Shown: positions 1-5,296 of the stretch, one piece after another
Layout: each line of letters starts with the position of its first letter
Position numbering within the stretch: the stretch's first letter is position 1
Source of the DNA: an uncultured Gammaproteobacteria bacterium
Lineage (GTDB): Bacteria > Pseudomonadota > Gammaproteobacteria > Pseudomonadales > DT-91
Length of the DNA: 5,296 bases
Direction of reading: 5' to 3'
Assembly: GCA_929200485.1 (NCBI GenBank)
Contig: CAKMZU010000016.1
Span: 1 to 5,296 of the forward strand
Program-made: the position numbers and the translations under genes
Notes under the pieces: generated by a model
The model's database searches: none
The model's input: the letters and a program-made list of their open reading frames with translations, nothing else
What the model was told of the DNA's origin: nothing

Positions 1-2026
1 GCGTGTACTCTTCTATACTGGTCTAAGTCATAAAATTGGTGAGGTGCATGATGGCGCAGCCACTATGGACTGGATGGAGCAAGAGCAAGAGCGTGGTATT
101 ACTATCACCTCGGCGGCAACTACCTGTTTCTGGGCAGGTATGCAGCAACAATTCGATCAGCATCGTGTAAATATCATCGATACACCGGGGCACGTTGACT
201 TTACTATCGAAGTAGAGCGTTCATTGCGTGTTCTTGATGGTGCGGTCGTTGTACTTTGTGGTTCATCCGGTGTTCAGCCGCAAACTGAGACAGTTTGGCG
301 TCAAGCAGATAAGTACGAAGTTCCTCGTATGGTTTTCGTTAATAAGATGGACCGTGCTGGCGCTGACTTCCAAATGGTTGTTGATCAATTGCGCGATCGT
401 TTGAACGCAAATGCTGTACCTATGCAAATGACTATTGGTGCAGAGGACGAATTTAAAGGCGTTGTTGACCTTGTTAAGATGAAGGCCATTCTTTGGAATG
501 AAGCTGATCAGGGTATGACTTTTGACTACGGTGATATTCCAGCCGAGCTTCAGGATACTTGTGACGAAATGCGCGAGCACATGGTTGAAGCTGCCGCTGA
601 AGCTAAAGAAGAGTACATGGAAAAATACCTTGAAGAAGGTGAGTTGACTGAAGAAGAGATCATTGACGGTATACGTACTCGTACACTAGCCAATGAAATT
701 ATCCCTGTATTTGGTGGTTCGGCCTTTAAAAACAAAGGTGTTCAAGCAGTTCTTGATGCGGTCATTCAGTATATGCCTTCGCCGGTCGAAGTTAAGGCGA
801 TCGAAGGTACATTAGAAGACGGTGAAACCGTTGAGGCGCGTGAGGCAGATGATAATGCTCCATTTTCTGCGTTAGCATTTAAAATCGCCACAGACCCGTT
901 TGTTGGTACATTAACCTTCTTCCGCTGTTACTCAGGTAAGCTGGAAAGTGGAACTGCAGTATACAACTCTGTAAAAATGAAGAAAGAACGTGTTGGTCGT
1001 ATGGTGCAAATGCACTCAAATGATCGACAGGAAATTAAAGAGGTATTGGCGGGCGATATCGCTGCTGCTATAGGCCTTAAAGATGTGACCACGGGTGACA
1101 CCCTTTGTGATGCGGACAATAAAATTGTTCTTGAGCGAATGGAGTTTCCAGAGCCGGTTATTTCTGTTGCTGTGGAGCCTAAGTCCAAAGCTGATCAAGA
1201 GAAGATGAGTATTGCATTAGGTAAATTGGCGCAAGAAGATCCATCTTTCCGTGTTAAGACTGATGAAGAAACAGGTCAAACCATCATTTCAGGTATGGGT
1301 GAATTGCACCTTGATATCCTTGTTGATCGTATGCGCCGTGAATTTAACGTTGAAGCTAACATTGGTAAGCCTCAGGTTGCCTACCGTGAAGCGATTACTA
1401 AAACCTGTGATATTGAAGGTAAGTTCGTTCGTCAGTCTGGTGGTCGTGGGCAGTATGGTCATGTTTGGATTAAATTTGAAACAAATACGGATCCAGAAGC
1501 CGATCCAGATAAATTAACCTTTGTGAACGAAATTGTTGGTGGTGTTGTTCCTAAAGAATACATCCCTGCAGTCCAGAAAGGTATCGAAGAACAAATGGCT
1601 AACGGTGTTTTGGCAGGCTATCCACTGCTTAACCTGAAAGCTACTTTGTACGATGGTTCTTACCATGATGTGGACTCTAACGAGATGGCGTTTAAGGTGG
1701 CCGGTTCTATGGCGACCAAAAAACTGTCAGAGCAAGGCGGAGCCCAGTTGTTAGAGCCTATTATGAAAGTGGAAGTTGTGACACCTGAGGAAAACATGGG
1801 AGATGTCGTTGGTGACTTGAACCGTCGGCGAGGCATGATCCTAGGTATGGATGAAAATCCTTCAGGTAAGGTTGTAAACTCTGAGGTGCCGTTAGGTGAG
1901 ATGTTTGGTTATGCAACTGATCTTAGAAGCCAGACTCAAGGCCGTGCAACATTTACTATGGAATTTGAGAAGTATTCTCCAGCACCTACAAATATCGCTG
2001 AAGAAATTATTTCTAAAAATAGCTAA
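1..2026 (+). CDS. fusA: Elongation factor G (EF-G), 5'-truncated by window edge
   Basis: EF-G is the translational GTPase that moves tRNA and mRNA through the ribosome and, with RRF, splits ribosomes for recycling. The reading frame is open from base 2 and shows 674 residues to the TAA at 2024-2026. The first visible residues ([18 protein letters not shown]) align with E. coli EF-G from about residue 29, so roughly 28 residues including the P-loop lie outside the window. Visible motifs are switch I (EQERGITIT), G3 DTPGH (179-193), G4 NKMD (341-352) and GSAFKNKG. The domain III stretch GMGELHLDI and the domain IV tip GSYHDVDS are also present; the tip histidine at 1664-1666 corresponds to E. 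coli His583. The C-terminal part ([19 protein letters not shown]) resembles the Pseudomonas EF-G1 type. The GTG at 44 is an internal valine, not the start. tuf follows after 32 nt, as in str operons. The gene appears intact. Confidence 0.98.
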   Translation, partial: RVLFYTGLSHKIGEVHDGAATMDWMEQEQERGITITSAATTCFWAGMQQQFDQHRVNIIDTPGHVDFTIEVERSLRVLDGAVVVLCGSSGVQPQTETVWRQADKYEVPRMVFVNKMDRAGADFQMVVDQLRDRLNANAVPMQMTIGAEDEFKGVVDLVKMKAILWNEADQGMTFDYGDIPAELQDTCDEMREHMVEAAAEAKEEYMEKYLEEGELTEEEIIDGIRTRTLANEIIPVFGGSAFKNKGVQAVLDAVIQYMPSPVEVKAIEGTLEDGETVEAREADDNAPFSALAFKIATDPFVGTLTFFRCYSGKLESGTAVYNSVKMKKERVGRMVQMHSNDRQEIKEVLAGDIAAAIGLKDVTTGDTLCDADNKIVLERMEFPEPVISVAVEPKSKADQEKMSIALGKLAQEDPSFRVKTDEETGQTIISGMGELHLDILVDRMRREFNVEANIGKPQVAYREAITKTCDIEGKFVRQSGGRGQYGHVWIKFETNTDPEADPDKLTFVNEIVGGVVPKEYIPAVQKGIEEQMANGVLAGYPLLNLKATLYDGSYHDVDSNEMAFKVAGSMATKKLSEQGGAQLLEPIMKVEVVTPEENMGDVVGDLNRRRGMILGMDENPSGKVVNSEVPLGEMFGYATDLRSQTQGRATFTMEFEKYSPAPTNIAEEIISKNS

Positions 2027-2046
2027 TTTAAACTGTCTGTTATTAA

Positions 2047-2052
2047 GAGGAG
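2047..2052 (+). promoter_or_regulatory. Shine-Dalgarno of tuf
   Basis: GAGGAG lies 6 nt before the GTG at 2059-2061. This site fixes the GTG as the tuf start, and E. coli tuf genes also begin with GTG. Confidence 0.85.
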
Positions 2053-2058
2053 ACGATT

Positions 2059-3282
2059 GTGTCTAAAGAAAAATTTGAACGTAATCTCCCACACGTTAAC
2101 GTGGGAACCATCGGTCACGTTGACCATGGTAAGACTACTCTAACTGCTGCACTTACTCGTGTTGCTGCTGAAGTTTTCGGCGGTGAAGCGGTGGCTTTTG
2201 ATGGCATCGATAATGCACCTGAAGAAAAAGAACGCGGTATCACCATCTCTACTTCTCACGTTGAATATGAAACAACCAAGCGTCATTACGCTCATGTTGA
2301 TTGCCCAGGGCATGCCGACTACGTTAAAAACATGATCACTGGTGCTGCTCAGATGGATGGCGCTATTCTTGTCTGCGGTGCAACTGACGGTCCTATGCCG
2401 CAAACTCGTGAGCATATCCTTCTTTCGCGTCAGGTTGGTGTACCTTACATTGTTGTATTTCTTAACAAAGCTGACCTTCTTGCTGAAGATTGTGGTGGCG
2501 TTGATTCTGAAGAATACGAAGAAATGAAAGAGCTAGTTGAAATGGAATTGCGTGATCTTCTTTCTGAGTACGACTTCCCAGGGGATGATACTCCAATTAT
2601 CTGTGGTTCTGCGCTTATGGCATTGAACGGCGAAGATGATAACGAGCTTGGTACTACTGCTGTTAAGAATCTTCTTGAATCTCTTGATTCTTACATTCCT
2701 GAGCCTGAGCGTGACGTCGATCAAGCATTCTTAATGCCGGTCGAAGATGTTTTCTCAATTTCTGGTCGTGGTACTGTTGTAACCGGTCGTGTTGAGCGCG
2801 GTGTAATCAAAGTTGGTGAAGAAATCGAAATCGTTGGTATCAAAGAGACGACTACTACAACTTGTACTGGTGTGGAGATGTTCCGCAAGTTGCTTGACGA
2901 AGGTCGAGCAGGTGAAAACGTTGGTGTTCTTTTGCGTGGTGTTAAGCGTGAAGAGGTTGAGCGTGGTCAAGTATTATCTAAGCCGGGTTCAATCAATCCA
3001 CATACAAAGTTCGAAGCTGAAGTTTATGTTTTAACTAAAGAAGAAGGTGGTCGTCATACGCCATTCTTTAAAGGTTATCGTCCACAGTTCTACTTCCGTA
3101 CTACTGATGTGACAGGTAGCGTTGAGCTTCCAGCTGACGTTGAAATGGTTATGCCTGGCGATAACATTCAAATGAATGTTACTTTGATTCACCCGATTGC
3201 AATGGACGAAGGTCTTCGTTTTGCGATCCGTGAAGGTGGCCGTACTGTTGGTGCTGGTGTTGTTGCAAAAATTACTGAGTAA
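2059..3282 (+). CDS. tuf: Elongation factor Tu (EF-Tu)
   Basis: EF-Tu is the GTPase that brings aminoacyl-tRNA to the ribosomal A site. The protein is 407 aa, against 394 in E. coli. Domain 1 carries the P-loop GHVDHGKT (19-26), switch I RGITI (59-63), G3 DCPGH (81-85), G4 NKAD (136-139) and G5 GSAL (183-186). Domain 2 includes [14 protein letters not shown], and domain 3 includes [18 protein letters not shown]. The extra length comes from about 10 acidic residues just after NKAD (around 141-155) and a few more near 190-200, where [13 protein letters not shown] resembles Pseudomonas EF-Tu. The start is GTG with a good Shine-Dalgarno. This is the str-operon copy (tufA position). Many gammaproteobacteria carry a second tuf elsewhere, which cannot be judged here. 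An intrinsic terminator follows 15 nt after the stop, making tuf the last gene of the str unit. Confidence 0.98.
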   Translation: MSKEKFERNLPHVNVGTIGHVDHGKTTLTAALTRVAAEVFGGEAVAFDGIDNAPEEKERGITISTSHVEYETTKRHYAHVDCPGHADYVKNMITGAAQMDGAILVCGATDGPMPQTREHILLSRQVGVPYIVVFLNKADLLAEDCGGVDSEEYEEMKELVEMELRDLLSEYDFPGDDTPIICGSALMALNGEDDNELGTTAVKNLLESLDSYIPEPERDVDQAFLMPVEDVFSISGRGTVVTGRVERGVIKVGEEIEIVGIKETTTTTCTGVEMFRKLLDEGRAGENVGVLLRGVKREEVERGQVLSKPGSINPHTKFEAEVYVLTKEEGGRHTPFFKGYRPQFYFRTTDVTGSVELPADVEMVMPGDNIQMNVTLIHPIAMDEGLRFAIREGGRTVGAGVVAKITE

Positions 3283-3297
3283 TTTTTGATTCATCTC

Positions 3298-3321
3298 GAG
3301 AAAGGGCTTCGGCCCTTTTTC
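3298..3321 (+). terminator. Intrinsic terminator at the end of the str operon
   Basis: AAAGGGC (3301-3307), loop TTCG (3308-3311) and GCCCTTT (3312-3318) form a perfect 7-bp stem. It extends by GAG/TTC, with one G-U pair, to 10 bp. The loop is a C(UUCG)G tetraloop, and the 3' arm runs into a T-rich tract (TTTTTCTTT, 3316-3324). It lies 15 nt after the tuf stop and should end most str transcripts, so the S10 genes need their own promoter. Confidence 0.93.
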
Positions 3322-3353
3322 TTTGATATTTTTCTTTGCAAGTCCAAAACTCG

Positions 3354-3413
3354 TTAATTCAATAAAGCCAACGGCTGTCGCCCCAAGCTGAGCTGTTTAT
3401 TTTCTTGAATTAA
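3354..3413 (+). repeat. 9-bp inverted repeat in the tuf-rpsJ junction
   Basis: TTAATTCAA (3354-3362) and TTGAATTAA (3405-3413) are perfect reverse complements separated by 42 nt. Inside the pair, AGCC-AAC-GGCT (3366-3376) could form a small hairpin, and TAAA/TTTA (3363-3366, 3396-3399) could extend the outer stem with a bulge. The repeat lies between the terminator and the rpsJ promoter, so it is transcribed only by read-through. The right arm falls in the A+T-rich zone just upstream of the -35 element. The role is unknown; it could be a protein site or a structure in read-through RNA. Confidence 0.5.
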
Positions 3414-3424
3414 TTACAAAAACT
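3403..3424 (+). promoter_or_regulatory. Possible UP element of the S10 promoter
   Basis: This is an A+T-rich stretch directly upstream of the -35 hexamer. It has an AAAAA tract at 3418-3422, about -44 to -40 from the predicted start, which is where the proximal UP subsite contacted by the RNA polymerase alpha C-terminal domain lies in E. coli rRNA promoters. The call rests on composition and position only. Confidence 0.4.
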
Positions 3425-3426
3425 CA

Positions 3427-3830
<404 letters not shown>

Positions 3831-3833
3831 TTC

Positions 3834-3858
3834 TACAATTCCGACATACTCGGTTGTA
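3834..3858 (+). promoter_or_regulatory. Stem-loop just after the rpsJ stop
   Basis: TACAA (3834-3838) pairs with TTGTA (3854-3858). After a TT bulge, CCGA (3841-3844) pairs with TCGG (3850-3853) around the loop CATAC. This gives nine base pairs starting 4 nt after the rpsJ stop. No T-run follows, so it is not an intrinsic terminator. Its 3' arm could instead pair with GTACAC (3896-3901) next to the rplC ribosome-binding site, so it may be one half of a switch. It could also simply protect the 3' end of an rpsJ message. Confidence 0.6.
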
Positions 3859-3859
3859 A

Positions 3860-3907
3860 CGCTTAACTTAGGCGGCCATAGAGGGTGTTAGCCCCGTACA
3901 CAAGAGG
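3860..3907 (+). promoter_or_regulatory. 23S rRNA domain I mimic, probable L4 autoregulatory element ahead of rplC
   Basis: Positions 3878-3903 match 23 of 26 bases of E. coli 23S rRNA about nt 320-345 as I recall it, including the 3' block AGCCCCGTACACAA without a mismatch. Two of the three differences fall in a hairpin loop. The fold is preserved: GGGT (3883-3886) pairs with GCCC (3891-3894) around GTTA, where E. coli has GACA (helix 20). CGCTTA (3860-3865) pairs with TAGGCG (3869-3874), one pair being G-U, as a counterpart of helix 19. TGTA (3855-3858) can close the structure with TACA (3897-3900). The rplC Shine-Dalgarno (3904-3907) follows directly. L4 is known to bind this part of domain I and to repress the E. 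coli S10 operon through its leader. L4 binding here would be expected to block rplC initiation and hence the downstream genes. The rRNA likeness is seen; the regulatory role is inferred. Confidence 0.72.
3904..3907 (+). promoter_or_regulatory. Shine-Dalgarno of rplC at the edge of the rRNA-like fold
   Basis: GAGG, within AAGAGG (3902-3907), lies 8 nt before the ATG at 3916. It is separated by only two bases from the last pairable base (C3901) of the rRNA-like structure, so a protein bound there could cover it. Confidence 0.85.
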
Positions 3908-3915
3908 TTTTAAGT

Positions 3916-4554
3916 ATGGCTATTGGTTTAGTCGGCCGCAAATGCGGCATGACTCGCGTGTTCCAGGAAACAGGTGAGTCAGTTCCTGTAACAGTGATTG
4001 AGGTAAAGCCTAATCACGTCTCTCAAGTGAAGACCCCTGAAATTGATGGGTATTCTGCAGTTCAGTTGATTGCTGGTGACAAGAAGTCATCACGTGTCAG
4101 TAAGTCAGAGGCTGGTCATTTTGCTAAGGCAGGTGTATCTGCTGGTTCTCAGTTAGTTGAGTTTAGAGTGGATTCAGCAGATGAGTATTCATTGGGCCAA
4201 GCTTTAGATGCTTCTCTTTTTGAAACGGGCCAGATCGTTGATGTGACTGGTCAGTCAAAGGGTAAAGGTTTTCAGGGTGGCGTTAAGCGTTGGAATTTCC
4301 ACATGCAAGATGCGACCCACGGTAACTCAATTTCTCACCGTGCACCAGGTTCTATTGGTCAATGCCAAACCCCGGGTAAAGTATGGAAAGGCAAAAAGAT
4401 GGCCGGTCATATGGGTGCTGAACAAGTAACGGCTCAAAATATTGAGGTCGTACGTGTAGATCTCGAAGATAACGTGATCCTTGTTAAAGGGTCTGTACCT
4501 GGTGCAACCGGCAGTCATGTCGTTTTGCGTCCAGCTGGAAAAGTTAAATCCTAA
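3916..4554 (+). CDS. rplC: 50S ribosomal protein L3
   Basis: L3 is an early-assembly 50S protein that binds near the 3' end of 23S rRNA and reaches the peptidyl-transferase centre with a long loop. The protein is 212 aa (E. coli 209) and starts [16 protein letters not shown]. Other family landmarks are [10 protein letters not shown] (65-74), [17 protein letters not shown] (112-128) and [11 protein letters not shown] (132-142), then [20 protein letters not shown] (145-164). Gln151 corresponds to E. coli Gln150, the glutamine methylated by PrmB. The TAA stop at 4552-4554 is only 13 nt before rplD and forms part of the rplD Shine-Dalgarno, so the two are probably translationally coupled. Expression may be controlled by the rRNA-like element just upstream. 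Confidence 0.99.
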   Translation: MAIGLVGRKCGMTRVFQETGESVPVTVIEVKPNHVSQVKTPEIDGYSAVQLIAGDKKSSRVSKSEAGHFAKAGVSAGSQLVEFRVDSADEYSLGQALDASLFETGQIVDVTGQSKGKGFQGGVKRWNFHMQDATHGNSISHRAPGSIGQCQTPGKVWKGKKMAGHMGAEQVTAQNIEVVRVDLEDNVILVKGSVPGATGSHVVLRPAGKVKS

Positions 4555-4560
4555 GGGGGG
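4552..4560 (+). promoter_or_regulatory. Shine-Dalgarno of rplD overlapping the rplC stop
   Basis: TAAGGGGGG combines the rplC TAA with a run of six G. It matches the TAAGGAGG consensus except for one base. The rplD ATG is at 4568, 7 nt after the G-run. An out-of-frame ATG at 4561 sits directly against the G-run, too close for normal initiation. Confidence 0.75.
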
Positions 4561-4567
4561 ATGGCTG

Positions 4568-5185
4568 ATGGAGTTGAATATCATTGCTCCTGGAAAAGCA
4601 GAGTCTGGAAAGTTAGAAGTCTCAGATCAGGCATTTTCCCGTGAATACAATGAAGACTTGGTGCACCAAGTTGTGGTTGCGTATCAGGCAGCTGCGAGGC
4701 AAGGCACTAAAGCTCAAAAGAATCGTGCTGCTGTAAGTGGTGGCGGTAAGAAGCCTTGGCGTCAGAAGGGCACTGGTCGAGCGCGCGCTGGTACCATTCG
4801 TAGCCCAATCTGGGTTGGTGGTGGTCGTGCTTTTGCTGCTCAACCACGTGACTTTTCCCAGAAAGTAAACAAAAAGATGTATCGAGCAGCAATGCAAACA
4901 ATTGTGTCTGAGCTTGCGCGTTCTGAGCGATTAAAGGTTGTTGAAAGTCTGGGTGTTGATGAGCCGAAGACAAAGATTTTAGCTCAAAAGTTAACCGAAT
5001 TAAATCTTGATAATGCGCTGATTGTTACTGAAGAGCTGGATAAAAATTTATATCTGTCAGCAAGAAATATTCCTCATGTTGATGTCGTAGATGTTGCTGC
5101 CATTGATCCTGTAAGCTTAGTTAGTTACAAGTCAGTTGTTATGACCGTAGCCGCTGTTAAGAAGTATGAGGAGAGATTAGGGTGA
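4568..5185 (+). CDS. rplD: 50S ribosomal protein L4, likely autogenous regulator of this operon
   Basis: L4 is an early-binding 50S protein on 23S rRNA domain I whose loop lines the exit tunnel. In E. coli it also represses its own S10 operon. The protein is 205 aa (E. coli 201), with a slightly longer N-terminus after [10 protein letters not shown]. Landmarks are [12 protein letters not shown] (28-39), [12 protein letters not shown] (43-54), the tunnel loop [16 protein letters not shown] (60-75), SPIW (79-82), [10 protein letters not shown] (97-106) and IDPVSLVSY (179-187). Lys67 corresponds to E. coli Lys63, a macrolide-resistance site, and has the usual residue. The start at 4568 is chosen because it gives the family N-terminus MEL and has a Shine-Dalgarno; the frame is open further upstream but only inside rplC. 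The TGA stop overlaps the rplW start by 4 nt. The rRNA-like element ahead of rplC is its probable target. Confidence 0.98.
   Translation: MELNIIAPGKAESGKLEVSDQAFSREYNEDLVHQVVVAYQAAARQGTKAQKNRAAVSGGGKKPWRQKGTGRARAGTIRSPIWVGGGRAFAAQPRDFSQKVNKKMYRAAMQTIVSELARSERLKVVESLGVDEPKTKILAQKLTELNLDNALIVTEELDKNLYLSARNIPHVDVVDVAAIDPVSLVSYKSVVMTVAAVKKYEERLG
5168..5173 (+). promoter_or_regulatory. Shine-Dalgarno of rplW inside rplD
   Basis: GAGGAG lies 8 nt before the GTG at 5182, within the last codons of rplD. It supports GTG as the rplW start. Confidence 0.8.
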
Positions 5186-5296
5186 ACTCAGAACGTATTT
5201 ACACCATTCTGCAAGGGCCTGTTATCTCAGAAAAAGCAGCTCTTGGCGCAGAAGCCGCTAATCAGTTTGTCTTTAAAGTAGACGTTACTGCTAACA
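5182..5296 (+). CDS. rplW: 50S ribosomal protein L23, 3'-truncated by window edge
   Basis: L23 binds 23S rRNA domain III at the exit-tunnel rim and is the docking site for trigger factor and SRP. Only 38 codons are visible, beginning [20 protein letters not shown] and continuing to [11 protein letters not shown]. They match the L23 pattern (MN.ER...L..P.ISEKA) seen in Pseudomonas. The start is a GTG whose last two bases belong to the rplD TGA (GTGA, 4-nt overlap), a typical coupling arrangement. The full family length is about 100 aa, so over half lies outside. Position after rplD confirms the call. Confidence 0.95.
   Translation, partial: MNSERIYTILQGPVISEKAALGAEAANQFVFKVDVTAN

Noticed and set aside
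44..2026. GTG at 44 as the start of the EF-G gene
   Set aside because: The frame stays open to base 2 and the residues before the GTG ([12 protein letters not shown]) are conserved EF-G sequence, so the gene begins before the window.
3834..3858. The post-rpsJ stem-loop as an intrinsic terminator
   Set aside because: The stem is not GC-rich at its base and is followed by AACGC rather than a T-run; rplC to rplW have no promoter of their own that I can see, so transcription must pass through.
3878..3903. The rRNA-like segment as a fragment of a real or degraded 23S rRNA gene
   Set aside because: Only about 26 bases match closely, flanking bases diverge from rRNA, and the hairpins are kept despite base differences. 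Its fit against the rplC ribosome-binding site also argues for a regulatory element over debris. A small captured fragment cannot be fully excluded.
4481..4567. Longer L4 beginning inside rplC
   Set aside because: The extra 29 residues only reflect rplC read in another frame; L4 family proteins begin MEL, at 4568.

Overview
The window is a stretch of the conserved translation-gene cluster of a gammaproteobacterium. All genes are on the + strand: the end of the str operon (fusA, tuf) followed directly by the start of the S10 operon (rpsJ, rplC, rplD, rplW). The EF-G and EF-Tu sequences look more like the Pseudomonas/Oceanospirillales side of the class than like Enterobacteriaceae. Examples are the EF-G C-terminal region and the EF-Tu stretch around residues 188-205 with GTTAVK. 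The direct tuf-rpsJ adjacency also fits this, since in E. coli the two operons are separated by other genes. No species is claimed.

Layout: 1-2026 fusA, missing about 28 N-terminal codons; 2059-3282 tuf with a GTG start; 3298-3321 a UUCG-loop intrinsic terminator; 3283-3518 a non-coding junction that also holds a 9-bp inverted repeat and a near-consensus sigma-70 promoter (TTGACA-17-TAGAAT) with an A-rich upstream element; 3519-3830 rpsJ; 3831-3915 a structured spacer; 3916-4554 rplC; 4568-5185 rplD; 5182-5296 rplW, cut off by the window end and overlapping rplD by 4 nt.

The genes serve one process. EF-G and EF-Tu drive elongation, S10 is a 30S protein (and NusE), and L3, L4 and L23 are early-assembling 50S proteins. 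The coding part looks ordinary and intact.

The notable feature is the 85-nt rpsJ-rplC spacer. Positions 3878-3903 match, by my recollection of the sequence, 23 of 26 bases of E. coli 23S rRNA around nt 320-345 (domain I, helix 20 region), in the sense orientation. A helix-19-like hairpin lies just upstream and the rplC Shine-Dalgarno lies at the 3' edge. This rRNA region is part of the binding site of L4, the known autogenous repressor of the S10 operon in E. coli. L4 is encoded two genes downstream here. The best reading is an rRNA-mimicking L4 autoregulatory element placed between rpsJ and rplC rather than in the operon leader. The leader here is predicted to be only about 57 nt. An upstream hairpin (3834-3858) shares a strand with the rRNA-like fold and could make a two-state switch. 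All of this is inferred from sequence and untested.
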